Below, piece after piece: positions 6,282 through 14,477 of a stretch of 17,574 nt of DNA. Numbering within the stretch: position 1 is the stretch's first letter; each line of letters starts with the position of its first letter. The DNA lies in NCBI GenBank assembly GCA_030831045.1, contig JAURMB010000101.1, positions 1-17,574 on the forward strand, read 5' to 3'. Source of the stretch: Schleiferiaceae bacterium. GTDB lineage: Bacteria > Bacteroidota > Bacteroidia > Flavobacteriales > Schleiferiaceae. The position numbers and the translations under genes were made by a program. The notes under the pieces are model-generated. The model worked only from the letters and a program-made list of their open reading frames with translations, did no database searches and was not told the DNA's origin.

Positions 6282-8222
6282 TCATACCACGCGCTGGAGC
6301 TCAGCCCGCAAGGCGTTGCGCAGGGCTTGGATGCGCACAAATTCGCTGAGCTTGGCCTCGCGCTCCAACGGGTCTGTGAGGGCAGAGAGGGCTGCTACCG
6401 CCTCGCGAATGCGGTCCTCTAAGCGGTGCTCTTTAAAGCGGAGCAGGCACTCGTGCACGTGGTTCGAGAGCTGGTCTTCGATGGAGCCGATGTAGATGCT
6501 TTTGCGCGACCAGTCGGCGAGCTGGTGGCGCTCCGTCAGGCACTCGGCGGCAGTTGAGGCCAAGTTCGGGTCCTCGTGGCGCACGAAGTGCTCGGGTCCC
6601 AAAATGCGGTCTTCGGCCGACCACACCGCGAGCATCTCGTGGTAAATGCGCTGGTAGGGTTCGTGGCCAAACGCCAGTTCGTCGGCACTCAAGTCGTCGA
6701 GGATGAGCGCGGCGGCGGCGTCTTCGTGTTCGAGCCCGTCGGGGCCGGTCCATTTGACGCGGTCGCTTCCGTGCTGCAGCAGCACGCGGACTAGGGCGTC
6801 TTCGACGGCTAAGGGGCGCGGAGCCTGCGGCCGCTGCACCTGCATTTCGGGCGGAGTGGGGTCTTCGTAGGGGTCGCGTTCGGGGCGCCGCTGGCTGGCG
6901 TTTTTGAGCTCGGCGCCCCGCATTCGCTCCATCTCGGCGTACAGGTTGCGCTCGTCGATGCCCAAGCGCTGGGCGCTGTCGCGCAAGTACACTTCGCGCA
7001 AGATGGCGTTGGGAATTTTGGCGACGGACTGCACTACGTCGCGCACCACTTCGGCCCGGCGAATCGGGTCTTGGGCCGCGCCCTCGTCGGTCAGGGCTTC
7101 GACCTTGAACTGCATGAAGTCCACCTCGTGCTCCGTGAGGAAGGCGTTGAGCGACTCGGCGTCCATCGATCGGGCGAGCGAATCGGGATCTTCGCCCGCC
7201 GGCAAGGGCACAGCGCGCACATAAAGCCCTTCTTCGAGCAGCAAATCAATGCCGCGGAACGACGCGCGAATCCCCGCCTTGTCGCCGTCGTAGAGCAGGG
7301 TGACGTGCTCGGTCAAGCGCTTAACTAAGCGAATTTGTTCGAGCGTAAGGGCGGTTCCGCTCGACGAAACCACGTTGTGCACGCCCGCCTGATGCATGCT
7401 GATTACGTCGGTGTAGCCCTCGACGAGGTAAACTTTGTTGGAACGACTTATCGCTTGCTTGGCCTGAAAAAGGCCATACAAAACCTGGGACTTGTGGTAA
7501 ATGTCTGACTCGGGACTGTTGAGGTACTTGGCCGTTTTGGCGTCGCTGCGCAGTACCCGTCCGCCAAAGCCCACGACCCGGCCGCTCAGCGAATGAATCG
7601 GAAACATCGCTCGGCCCCAAAAGCGGTCGATGAGTTCGCCCGAATCGCGCTTAATGCACAGCCCGGTGGCTTCAAGAAATTCAGCCTGGTAGCCCGCCGT
7701 AGCTGCGGCCTTCGCAAAGGTGTCGCGACCCTCGAGGTGAAAACCGAGCTCAAACTTGCGCAGGGTCTCGTCGGTAAAACCGCGCTCCCTGAAGTAGGCA
7801 AGGCCCACGGCGCGGCCGTGGTCGTCGTTCCACATCCACTCGCTAAACTGCTTGAGCGCAAAGGCGTTGAGGGCAAACATGCTCTCGCGGCGGTCGCGCA
7901 CGGCATCCTGTTCCGGCGAAGTTTCTTCTTCCTCGATTTCGATTTGGTACTTTTTGGCGAGCCAGCGCAGCGCGTCGGGGTAGGAGAGCTGCTCGTGCTC
8001 CATCAAAAAGGTGACCACCGAACCCCCTTTGCCCGACGAAAAGCACTTGAAAATTCCCTTGGACGGAACAACATAAAACGACGGCGTCTTCTCTTGGGTG
8101 AACGGACTCAGTCCGCGAAAGCTGCCCCCGCTGCGCTTGAGGGTTACAAACTCACCAACCACCTCTTCGATGCGTGCGGCATCGAGAATTCGGTCAACAG
8201 TGGCGGGTGAAATGAGTCCCAT
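6282..8222 (-). CDS. dnaG: DNA primase DnaG
   Basis: This 646-aa primase makes RNA primers for Okazaki fragments and binds DnaB. The N-terminal domain contains LSPFTQEKTPSF and FKCFSSGKGGSVVTFLMEHE (38-77). The RNA polymerase basic motif FWGRAMFPI is at 201-209. The TOPRIM core has VEGYTD (267-272, E268) and DGD (312-314), and the C-terminal 190 residues form the helicase-binding region. In the CHC2 zinc ribbon the usual Cys-His-Cys-Cys ligands read Ser, Thr, Cys60, Ser, so zinc binding looks lost. I recall this as typical of flavobacterial DnaG. The gene lies 20 bases after the polyprenyl synthase gene. A weak -7-like TACCTTCA (8231-8238) is 8 bases before the ATG. Confidence 0.97.
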   Translation of the reverse strand: MGLISPATVDRILDAARIEEVVGEFVTLKRSGGSFRGLSPFTQEKTPSFYVVPSKGIFKCFSSGKGGSVVTFLMEHEQLSYPDALRWLAKKYQIEIEEEETSPEQDAVRDRRESMFALNAFALKQFSEWMWNDDHGRAVGLAYFRERGFTDETLRKFELGFHLEGRDTFAKAAATAGYQAEFLEATGLCIKRDSGELIDRFWGRAMFPIHSLSGRVVGFGGRVLRSDAKTAKYLNSPESDIYHKSQVLYGLFQAKQAISRSNKVYLVEGYTDVISMHQAGVHNVVSSSGTALTLEQIRLVKRLTEHVTLLYDGDKAGIRASFRGIDLLLEEGLYVRAVPLPAGEDPDSLARSMDAESLNAFLTEHEVDFMQFKVEALTDEGAAQDPIRRAEVVRDVVQSVAKIPNAILREVYLRDSAQRLGIDERNLYAEMERMRGAELKNASQRRPERDPYEDPTPPEMQVQRPQAPRPLAVEDALVRVLLQHGSDRVKWTGPDGLEHEDAAAALILDDLSADELAFGHEPYQRIYHEMLAVWSAEDRILGPEHFVRHEDPNLASTAAECLTERHQLADWSRKSIYIGSIEDQLSNHVHECLLRFKEHRLEDRIREAVAALSALTDPLEREAKLSEFVRIQALRNALRAELQRVV

Positions 8223-8242
8223 GGGACGAATGAAGGTAGGAA

Positions 8243-9205
8243 TTATTTGGCCCGCTGGCCCACAAAATCAACCAAAACTTCGAGCGCCGTTCGCGCTTCG
8301 CCCGCTAGAAAATTTGCTAGGATTCCGCGCGCCTCGTCCAGAAAGGCATCGCGGCGCTCCCGCGCGTACTGCAGCCCACCCAGGGCGGCCACCTCGGTCA
8401 TCAGGGTGCGAATTCGGTCCGGGTCGTTGGCCTTTCGGCGGACAATGCGCATGAGTTCGCGCTTGGTCGACGCGTCGGCCCGCTGCAGGGCAAAAATCAG
8501 CGGAAGGGTCATTTTTTGCTCCCGCACGTCGATGCCCGCGGGCTTTCCGCTTTGGCCGTAGGCCTGGTAGTCGAGCAAGTCGTCCTGGATCTGAAACGCC
8601 ATGCCTAACGCGTTTCCAAATTCTGAGGCCTGGCGGACCGTAGCTTCGTCAGCGCCCACCGATTCGGCTCCCGCCGCACAGCAGGCCGCCATCAGTGAGG
8701 CCGTCTTTTTTTGAATGATGTCGTAGTACACGGACTCGTCGATGTCCAACCGGCGGGCCTTTTCGATTTGAAGGAGTTCGCCCTCGCTCATGGCCCGAAC
8801 CGCCGTGCTCACCGTGCGAAGCAAGTCGTGGTCGCCCGCTTCTACCGCGAGCAGCAGCACCCGCGAAAGCATGTAGTCACCGACAAGCACGGCAATTTTG
8901 TTCTTCCACAGCGCACTGATCGAGAACATGGAACGGCGCACGGCCGATTCGTCGACCACGTCGTCGTGAACCAGGGTGGCGGTGTGCATCAGCTCCACGA
9001 GGGTTGCAGCGCGAAAGCTCCGTTCGCCGACCGCACCGTGCGCTTTGGCTACCAAAAACACTAGCGAGGGGCGCAATTGCTTGCCCTTTTGGCGCACGAT
9101 GTAGCGCAAAATAAGGTCCAGCAGCGCAACCTTAGAGCTGAACGCCTTGGGGAAGTCGCGGTTGAACTGAGCCAGTTCGGTACGAATGGGGTCGCGGAAG
9201 TCCAT
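8243..9205 (-). CDS. polyprenyl diphosphate synthase (long-chain, trans)
   Basis: This 320-aa member of the IspA/IspB family has GKQLRPSL (41-48), the first aspartate-rich motif DDVVD (81-85) and the second, DDLLD (208-212), within FQIQDDLLD. The family condenses isopentenyl diphosphate onto allylic diphosphates. The fifth residue before the first motif is the small A76 (TATLVHDD), which by the chain-length rule for this family favours a long product. I therefore infer a side-chain synthase for menaquinone rather than farnesyl synthase, but the exact length cannot be read from the sequence. It starts 2 bases after the TerB-DnaJ stop and precedes dnaG. Confidence 0.93.
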   Translation of the reverse strand: MDFRDPIRTELAQFNRDFPKAFSSKVALLDLILRYIVRQKGKQLRPSLVFLVAKAHGAVGERSFRAATLVELMHTATLVHDDVVDESAVRRSMFSISALWKNKIAVLVGDYMLSRVLLLAVEAGDHDLLRTVSTAVRAMSEGELLQIEKARRLDIDESVYYDIIQKKTASLMAACCAAGAESVGADEATVRQASEFGNALGMAFQIQDDLLDYQAYGQSGKPAGIDVREQKMTLPLIFALQRADASTKRELMRIVRRKANDPDRIRTLMTEVAALGGLQYARERRDAFLDEARGILANFLAGEARTALEVLVDFVGQRAK

Positions 9206-9207
9206 AC

Positions 9208-9936
9208 CTACTTAATTCCGCGAGCAGCACAAAGTTCTTCGTAGGCCGCTTGAATTTGGCGAAACGTTGATTCCGCCTCCTTTACCACATCTTCGCCCAT
9301 GCCCTGCAGCGCGTCGGGGTGGTACTTTTTAACCAATTTGCGGTAGGCGGACTTCACCTCGGCGTCGGTCGCCGCAGCCGTAAGCCCCAAAACCTCGTAG
9401 GGGTCAATACGCTGAACCGTGGGGCGGTGGAGCAGCTCCTGGCGGTTAAAATCGTGCTGGTTAAGCCCCAAGTACTGCGCGATTCGGGCGATCACCTGGC
9501 GCTCCGAGGCCTGGAGTTCTCCGTCGGCATAAGCCAACGCAAACAGAAACCCTACAATTTGAATGCGTCCTTGGAGGCTCATATGGCGCCGCACCTCGGC
9601 ACACACCGTGGTAAGCGCAGGCTGTTCCTGGACTACCTTCTTAAAAAACGAAAAGGCCTCGTTGGCCCGCTCCACGCCAAACCACTGGCGAAACTGCTCG
9701 CGCACAAAGCTCAGTTCGCGCTCGTCAACCTTGCCGTCGGCCTTGATTACCATCGAGGCCAGCACCAGAAGCGATGCGTGAAAGTCGCGTTCCGAACTCG
9801 GAACGGCGCCGCCCTCGTTATCCTTAGACCAAAAATCCGAGAGGGCATTACCCACCGCGGCGCCCAACAGCGCGCCCACGGGTCCACCTAAGGCCCACCC
9901 AAGGCCGCCGCCCAACCAAGTTGTCCACCGCTTCAT
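9208..9936 (-). CDS. TerB-DnaJ (DjlA-like) membrane-associated J-domain protein
   Basis: This 242-aa protein has three parts. Residues 8-32 are a Gly/Ala-rich hydrophobic stretch (GGGLGWALGGPVGALLGAAVG), like a glycine zipper membrane segment. Residues about 50-155 are a TerB-like helical domain with paired acidic signatures KADGKVDERE (65-74) and YADGELQASE (136-145). Residues 178-240 are a J domain with HPD at 206-208, which should stimulate a DnaK ATPase. The order is that of DjlA-type co-chaperones. Client and role are unknown. The gene starts 25 bases after the small membrane protein gene, and its stop is 2 bases from the polyprenyl synthase start. A TACCTTCG box (9943-9950) lies 6 bases ahead of the ATG. 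Confidence 0.92.
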   Translation of the reverse strand: MKRWTTWLGGGLGWALGGPVGALLGAAVGNALSDFWSKDNEGGAVPSSERDFHASLLVLASMVIKADGKVDERELSFVREQFRQWFGVERANEAFSFFKKVVQEQPALTTVCAEVRRHMSLQGRIQIVGFLFALAYADGELQASERQVIARIAQYLGLNQHDFNRQELLHRPTVQRIDPYEVLGLTAAATDAEVKSAYRKLVKKYHPDALQGMGEDVVKEAESTFRQIQAAYEELCAARGIK

Positions 9937-9942
9937 GCGAAG

Positions 9943-9950
9943 CGAAGGTA
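9943..9950 (-). promoter_or_regulatory. candidate -7 element TACCTTCG ahead of the TerB-DnaJ gene
   Basis: On the - strand TACCTTCG (one mismatch to TAnnTTTG) lies 6 bases before the ATG. A TTG (plus-strand CAA at 9971-9973) lies 20 bases upstream, within the 19-21 spacing of Bacteroidota promoters. The predicted transcript would start at or next to the start codon. The -33 part falls inside the small upstream gene. Confidence 0.4.
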
Positions 9951-9961
9951 CGCTCGGGGGT

Positions 9962-10123
9962 CTAGGTGCTCAAGTAGTAGGCCAAAGTTCCCACAATGCC
10001 AAGGATGACCACCAGCACAATAATTTGCGTAGCGGTTGCCGCTTTGTCGTGCTCCTCTTCTTCGTGGCGGTGCCGCTCGCGGACTTCATCCACGTCGCGA
10101 CGGGTGCTTCGCTCTCTGGTCAT
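9962..10123 (-). CDS. 53-aa single-pass membrane protein, unrecognised
   Basis: Reading the - strand from ATG at 10123 to TAG at 9962 gives 53 residues in two clear parts. Residues 1-30 are a very charged head rich in Arg, Glu and His (RRDVDEVRERHRHEEEEHD). Residues 33-50 are a hydrophobic helix (QIIVLVVILGIVGTLAYY). The net charge pattern and short LST tail suggest a single-pass inner-membrane protein with the head in the cytoplasm. It is codirectional with the TerB-DnaJ gene 25 bases downstream and is preceded by a promoter-like TACCTTTT. This combination of charge-rich head, one helix and a fitting promoter makes it likely to be real. I do not recognise a family. Confidence 0.72.
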   Translation of the reverse strand: MTRERSTRRDVDEVRERHRHEEEEHDKAATATQIIVLVVILGIVGTLAYYLST

Positions 10124-10143
10124 GGTTACAGGATTTTGTGCTT

Positions 10144-10170
10144 AAAAGGTACACAAATTCCTGAAGACCA
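10144..10170 (-). promoter_or_regulatory. candidate promoter of the 53-aa membrane protein gene
   Basis: On the - strand TACCTTTT (10151-10144, one mismatch to TAnnTTTG) is preceded 17 bases upstream by TTG (10171-10169 region). It stands in the gap between the nrdA terminator and the small gene, 20 bases ahead of its ATG, which is where a promoter for the - strand cluster is expected. The spacing is slightly short. Confidence 0.4.
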
Positions 10171-10186
10171 ATGTTTAAGGTTGCAT

Positions 10187-10215
10187 AAAAATGCCCGCAC
10201 AGGGCGGGCATTTTT
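10187..10215 (-). terminator. intrinsic terminator of the nrdB-nrdA operon
   Basis: A perfect 12-bp stem (AAAAATGCCCGC at 10187-10198 against GCGGGCATTTTT at 10204-10215) closes a 5-base loop. In the - strand direction the GC-rich stem ends in a run of five T. It sits 22 bases past the nrdA stop. The stem is symmetrical, so it could act on both strands, but no + strand gene leads into it. Confidence 0.87.
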
Positions 10216-10237
10216 GGCAATAATTGCAAATTACTGG

Positions 10238-12676
10238 CTACGAACCGCAGGCCTCGCAGGCTTCTGGATTATCCAGCGAGCAGGCAACTGCCTCTTCGGC
10301 GCTGTACACCTTGACCTCGGGGGTGTCCATAGCGGCCAGTGCCTCTTGCTGCTGCTTGATTTGGTCCACTTCGCTGAACACCTCTTCGGCAGGCGCTGAT
10401 TCACCGCGCTTCTTCACGGTAAACTTGATCGCCGCTGAAGCCGCTTTGGTACGGAGGTAGTACATGCCCGTCTTGAGGCCCTTCTTCCACGCGTAGAAGT
10501 GCATCGACGTCAACTTTCCCATGTTGGGCGATTCCACAAACAGGTTAAGCGATTGCGACTGGTCGATGAAAAGTCCGCGGTCGGCAGCCATGTCGATAAT
10601 GTCGCGCATCGAGAGCTCCCACACGGTTTTGTATAGCTCCTTGATGTTGTCGGGAATGCCGTCGATGGCTTGAATTGACCCGTTGTTGGCCATGATGGCG
10701 TTTTTCAGATCGTCGTTCCACAAGCCGAGCTTCACCAAGTCGACCAGCAAGTGCTTGTTGACCACAATGAATTCGCCTGAAAGCACGCGGCGCGTGTACA
10801 GGTTGCTCGTGTACGGCTCAAAGCACTCGTTGTTGCCCAGGATCTGCGACGTCGAGGCCGTGGGCATCGGAGCCACCAGCAGGGAGTTGCGCACCCCGTG
10901 CTTCATAACCTCCTTGCGAAGTGCCTTCCAATCCCAGCGTCCGCTGAGCTCCTCTTCGCTTACGCCCCAGAGGTTGAACTGAAACTTGCCTTCGCTGATG
11001 GGCGAGCCCTTAAAGGTTTCGTAGGCGCCGTCTTTCTTGGCCATGTCGCACGAGGCAGTCACCGCGGCGAAGTAGATCGTCTCAAAAATATCCTTGTTCA
11101 GCTGACGTGCTTCGGGCGAAGTGAACGGCAGGCGAAGCTTGATGAAGGCGTCGGCCAAGCCCTGAACCCCCAGTCCCACCGGGCGGTGGCGCATGTTGGA
11201 GTTCCGCGCCTCAGGCACCGGATAGTAGTTCTGGTCGATGACGTCGTTGAGGTTCCAGGTAACCTTGTAGGTGACGTCGTACAGCATTTGGTGGTCAAAC
11301 GCGCCGTTGTCCACGTACTTAGGCAACGCAATCGACGCCAAGTTGCACACCGCAATCTCGTCGGGGGCGGTGTACTCGAGGATCTCGGTGCAGAGGTTGG
11401 ACGAGCGAATCGTGCCCAGGTTTTTTTGGTTGGACTTCTCGTTGGCGGCATCCTTGTACAGCATGTACGGGGTACCCGTTTCGATTTGGCTTTCCAAAAT
11501 CTTGGTCCACAGCTCGCGGGCCTTAATCGTGCGGCGGCCTTTGCCGGCGCGTTCGTAGCCTTCGTACTTCTCTTTGAACGCGGCACCGTAGGCGTCGTAC
11601 AGGCCCGGGCATTCGTTGGGGCACATCAAGGTCCACTCGGCATCGGCTTCTACGCGCTCCATGAACAGATCTGAAATCCACATGGCATAAAAGAGGTCGC
11701 GGGCGCGCAGCTCTTCTTTACCCGTATTCTTTTTCAGGTCGAGGAAGTCAAAAATGTCGGCGTGCCACGGCTCGAGGTAAACGGCAAACGAGCCCTTGCG
11801 CTTGCCGCCGCCTTGGTCGACGTAGCGGGCGGTGTCATTGAACACGCGCAAAAGCGGAATAAGTCCGTTCGAGGTACCGTTTGTGCCACGGATGTAGGAT
11901 CCGGTAGCGCGCACATTGTGAATGCTCAGACCAATGCCACCCGCGCTTTGCGAAATTTTCGCCGTCTGCTTGAGGGTATCGTAGATGCCGTCGATGCTGT
12001 CGTCGGCCATTTGAAGCAAGAAGCAGCTCGACATCTGGGGCTTCGGTGTTCCGGCGTTGAACAGCGTCGGAGTAGCGTGCGTGTAGAGTCCGCGAGACAT
12101 GCCGTCGTAGGTCTCGATCGCCGCTTGAATGTCTTCTTTGTGAATACCCAGCGACACGCGGAGCAGCATTTGCTGCGGACGCTCCGCAATGCGACCGTTC
12201 ATGCGCAGCAGGTAGGAGCGCTCCAAGGTTTTGAAGCCAAAGTAGTCGTAGCTAAAGTCGCGGTCGTAGATCACCGTCGAATCGAGCAGCTCCGAGTTTT
12301 TCTCGATAAGCTCCATCACGTCGTCGGCGATGAGCGGGGCCGCTTGGTTCGTCTTGGGGTTGACGTACTGGTGCATGGCCCGCATCGTTTCAGTAAACGA
12401 CTTATCGGTGTTCTTGTGCAAGTTGCTCACCGCAATGCGCGCCGCGAGTTGGGCGTAGTCCGGGTGGCGCACGGTCATTGAAGCGGCAACTTCAGCGGCG
12501 AGGCTGTCGAGTTCGCTCGTGGTCACCCCGTCGTACAATCCTTCAATCACGCGAAGGGCCACGGCCACGGGATCCACCAACGGGCTCAATCCGTAGCAGA
12601 GCTTCTGAATGCGAGCCGTGATCTTGTCGAACTTAACGGCTTCTTTGCGGCCGTCGCGCTTTAAAACGTGCATCAT
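10238..12676 (-). CDS. nrdA: ribonucleoside-diphosphate reductase, alpha subunit (class Ia)
   Basis: At 812 aa this large subunit reduces ribonucleoside diphosphates to deoxy forms. Residues 1 to about 90 form an ATP-cone ([11 protein letters not shown]...), the allosteric activity site. Catalytic residues are visible: C218 in SSCF and its disulfide partner C444 in VCNLAS, and N427, C429 and E431 in NLCTE, with C429 as the thiyl radical cysteine. [19 protein letters not shown] follows in the barrel. The C-terminal CEACGS supplies the cysteine pair that re-reduces the active site. Two adjacent ATGs (12676, 12673) are possible starts. It lies 12 bases after nrdB and ends before a strong hairpin terminator. 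Confidence 0.97.
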   Translation of the reverse strand: MMHVLKRDGRKEAVKFDKITARIQKLCYGLSPLVDPVAVALRVIEGLYDGVTTSELDSLAAEVAASMTVRHPDYAQLAARIAVSNLHKNTDKSFTETMRAMHQYVNPKTNQAAPLIADDVMELIEKNSELLDSTVIYDRDFSYDYFGFKTLERSYLLRMNGRIAERPQQMLLRVSLGIHKEDIQAAIETYDGMSRGLYTHATPTLFNAGTPKPQMSSCFLLQMADDSIDGIYDTLKQTAKISQSAGGIGLSIHNVRATGSYIRGTNGTSNGLIPLLRVFNDTARYVDQGGGKRKGSFAVYLEPWHADIFDFLDLKKNTGKEELRARDLFYAMWISDLFMERVEADAEWTLMCPNECPGLYDAYGAAFKEKYEGYERAGKGRRTIKARELWTKILESQIETGTPYMLYKDAANEKSNQKNLGTIRSSNLCTEILEYTAPDEIAVCNLASIALPKYVDNGAFDHQMLYDVTYKVTWNLNDVIDQNYYPVPEARNSNMRHRPVGLGVQGLADAFIKLRLPFTSPEARQLNKDIFETIYFAAVTASCDMAKKDGAYETFKGSPISEGKFQFNLWGVSEEELSGRWDWKALRKEVMKHGVRNSLLVAPMPTASTSQILGNNECFEPYTSNLYTRRVLSGEFIVVNKHLLVDLVKLGLWNDDLKNAIMANNGSIQAIDGIPDNIKELYKTVWELSMRDIIDMAADRGLFIDQSQSLNLFVESPNMGKLTSMHFYAWKKGLKTGMYYLRTKAASAAIKFTVKKRGESAPAEEVFSEVDQIKQQQEALAAMDTPEVKVYSAEEAVACSLDNPEACEACGS

Positions 12677-12688
12677 TTCGGTGCGTGC

Positions 12689-13681
12689 TTAGAAATCCGA
12701 ATCAAACGAGAAGGTGTCGGCCTTAGACTCGACCTCGGTGCCCACGCCCGCCTTGCGGTAGTCCGAAACGCGCTTCTCAAAGAAGTTCGTCTTGCCCTCC
12801 AGCGAAATCATGTCCATGAAGTCAAACGGATTCTCCTTGTTGTACACCTTGGCGCAACCCAGCTCCGAAAGAAGGCGGTCCGCTACAAACTCGAGGTACT
12901 GCGACATCAATCGGCTGTTCATGCCAATCAGGTCGACGGGGAGCGACTCGGTGATGAACTCGCGCTCGATGTCGAGGGCCTCGACGATGATTTGCGAGAT
13001 GCGCTCCTTGGGAACCTTGTTGATCAGGTGGTGGTTGTGCAAGTGCACGGCGAAGTCGCAGTGCATGCCTTCGTCGCGGCTGATGAGCTCGTTGGAGAAC
13101 GTGAGGCCCGGCATAAGTCCGCGCTTCTTCATCCAAAAAATTGAGCAGAACGCGCCGCTGAAGAAGATTCCTTCAACCGCCGCAAAAGCGATCAATCGCT
13201 CGGCAAACGAGGGGGACTGAATCCAGCGCAACGCCCAGTCAGCCTTCTTCTTGATGGCCTCAAACGTGTCAATTGCATTGAACAGCTGGTGGCGCTCCTT
13301 CGGGTCTTTCACGTAGGTATCGATCAGCAGCGAGTAGGTTTCGCTGTGGATGTTCTCCATCATGATCTGAAAGCCATAAAAAAACTTAGCCTCAGTGTAC
13401 TGAACCTCGTTGACAAAGTTCTCGGCCAGGTTTTCGTTCACAATGCCGTCTGAGGCCGCAAAAAACGCCAAAATGTGCTTGATGAAGTACCGCTCATCTT
13501 CGGTCAGCTTGGTATCCCAATCGGTGACGTCCTGGTGGAGGTCAATTTCTTCGGCCGTCCAAAAACTTGCCTCTGCTTTTTTGTAGATCTCCCAGATGTC
13601 GTTGTGCTCAATGGGAAAGAGCACAAAGCGGTTTGGGTTCTCCTTGAGAATCGGCTCGTTAGTGTTCGTAGTGTGGCTCAT
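12689..13681 (-). CDS. nrdB: ribonucleoside-diphosphate reductase, beta subunit (class Ia)
   Basis: This 330-aa ferritin-like subunit houses the diiron-tyrosyl radical. The E109-x2-H112-x3-Y116 spacing (ENIHSETY) equals the E115/H118/Y122 set of the E. coli protein, so the radical tyrosine is present and class Ia is supported. D47 in EEIDLHQD and the later acid and His residues in AVEGIFF and [10 protein letters not shown] fit the remaining iron ligands. The C-terminal tail FSFDSDF is the peptide that docks into the alpha subunit. It is the first gene of nrdB-nrdA, with a 165-base upstream gap holding a promoter candidate and a small hairpin. Confidence 0.97.
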   Translation of the reverse strand: MSHTTNTNEPILKENPNRFVLFPIEHNDIWEIYKKAEASFWTAEEIDLHQDVTDWDTKLTEDERYFIKHILAFFAASDGIVNENLAENFVNEVQYTEAKFFYGFQIMMENIHSETYSLLIDTYVKDPKERHQLFNAIDTFEAIKKKADWALRWIQSPSFAERLIAFAAVEGIFFSGAFCSIFWMKKRGLMPGLTFSNELISRDEGMHCDFAVHLHNHHLINKVPKERISQIIVEALDIEREFITESLPVDLIGMNSRLMSQYLEFVADRLLSELGCAKVYNKENPFDFMDMISLEGKTNFFEKRVSDYRKAGVGTEVESKADTFSFDSDF

Positions 13682-13846
13682 CGTTCAAATTCTTTTTTCG
13701 TATCCTCTTGAATAACAAAACATTAGCATTTCGAAGCGAGCGGGCTTACCGTGAGGGGCTGTTTTGCGCTTTACAAAAGTTCAAAACTCTTGCCCTCGGG
13801 ACAAGACATAGATTTGAACATTATACCATAGTTTTCAACAAAGCCA
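13682..13846 (-). promoter_or_regulatory. nrdBA upstream region with a candidate promoter
   Basis: This gap between the DUF3109 stop and the nrdB start holds no gene. On the - strand AACTTTTG (13781-13774, one mismatch to TAnnTTTG) is preceded by TTG (13804-13802) at 20 bases, a plausible promoter giving a leader of about 90 bases. Just before the nrdB ATG the leader is A-rich (GAAAAAAGAA), as is common in this phylum, which lacks strong Shine-Dalgarno sites. I could not identify a convincing NrdR box. Confidence 0.4.
13789..13805 (-). terminator. weak hairpin downstream of the DUF3109 gene
   Basis: On the - strand CTTG-T-CCC pairs with GGG-CAAG around a 2-base GA turn (one bulged T), followed by AGTTTTGAACTTTT. 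It lies about 42 bases past the DUF3109 stop, where a terminator would be expected. The stem is short, the loop too tight for full pairing and the T run broken, so it may instead be a chance palindrome overlapping the nrdB promoter. Confidence 0.3.
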
Positions 13847-14428
13847 TCAGGCCTTGCGCCGCTCCTGCTCGAGCGCTTCGTGCACCGCTTCGGCCTCTTC
13901 GTACCACGCTGAACCATAGGCCCTTATCAGCGGATCCTTTAAAAAGCGAAATACGGGCACATGGAGCGATGAACCCAGGCTGCACGCGGGCGCGCAGACC
14001 GTCCAGTGGTCCACATTTAGGGCATCGTAGGCCCGGTACGAAGTCACCCGAATCGGGTACAAATGGCACGATAGCGGCTTGGGCCAATCCACTACGCCGT
14101 CGCGGTACGCGCGTTCGATACCGCAGTACGACGTCTTGCCGTCAAACACCACATAAGCGCACTCTTTTCCGTCTACCAGCGGCGTAACCCACTCGCCGTC
14201 GGTGTCGCGCACGTACGACCCCTGGTCCGCTAGGGCCGCCAGCCCCTCGGGCCGCAGGTAGGGCGCTACGGCTGGCCGAATGCGGTCGAGCACGGCGAGC
14301 TCATCTTCGCGAAGCGGTGCTCCCGCGTCGCCTTCGACGCAGCAGGCGCCGTGGCACTTGCTGAGGTCGCACACAAACGCGTGCGAAAAAACTTCATCAG
14401 AGGCTAGCGTATTCCCAATGGCGATCAC
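13847..14428 (-). CDS. DUF3109 family Cys-rich protein
   Basis: The protein is 193 aa when started at GTG 14428 (MIAIGNTLASDEVF), which matches how I recall family members beginning; a GTG two codons upstream (14434) overlaps a promoter-like box. Cysteines are arranged as C20-x4-C25-x3-CC (29-30), C90, C102, C121 (LSCHLYPIRV), C145 and C149. This fits DUF3109, related to the YkgJ/UPF0153 group of presumed metal- or cluster-binding proteins. The reaction is unknown. It is divergent from the MarC gene with only 49 bases between the start codons. Confidence 0.88.
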   Translation of the reverse strand: MIAIGNTLASDEVFSHAFVCDLSKCHGACCVEGDAGAPLREDELAVLDRIRPAVAPYLRPEGLAALADQGSYVRDTDGEWVTPLVDGKECAYVVFDGKTSYCGIERAYRDGVVDWPKPLSCHLYPIRVTSYRAYDALNVDHWTVCAPACSLGSSLHVPVFRFLKDPLIRAYGSAWYEEAEAVHEALEQERRKA

Positions 14429-14433
14429 GGGCA

Positions 14434-14441
14434 CAAAAGTA
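14434..14441 (-). promoter_or_regulatory. candidate -7 element TACTTTTG of the DUF3109 gene
   Basis: On the - strand TACTTTTG is an exact TAnnTTTG match. It ends 5 bases before the preferred GTG at 14428, so the mRNA would be leaderless or nearly so. It overlaps the alternative GTG at 14434, which argues against that start. A -33 TTTG is not evident. Confidence 0.45.
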
Positions 14442-14462
14442 GCCGCTCCGGCGGCAGCACAC

Positions 14463-14470
14463 TACCTTTG
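14463..14470 (+). promoter_or_regulatory. candidate -7 element TACCTTTG of the MarC-family gene
   Basis: TACCTTTG is an exact match to the Bacteroidota -7 consensus, 7 bases before the GTG at 14478. The expected transcription start falls within a few bases of the start codon. No clear TTTG lies 19-21 bases upstream, where the opposing DUF3109 box sits instead. Confidence 0.5.
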
Positions 14471-14477
14471 CCCCGTC

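Noticed and set aside
13809..13816. Plus-strand promoter TAGATTTG
   Set aside because: The -7 match is exact, but TTG is only 16 bases upstream and no + strand gene follows; it would read antisense into DUF3109.
13811..13850. NrdR box upstream of nrdB
   Set aside because: An AT-rich stretch (ACTATGGTATAATG on the - strand) is vaguely similar, but the dyad is incomplete and the usual second box is missing.
14280..14477. N-terminal extension of the MarC gene
   Set aside because: It runs antisense through the DUF3109 gene and has no MarC-like residues; GTG 14478 gives the family start.
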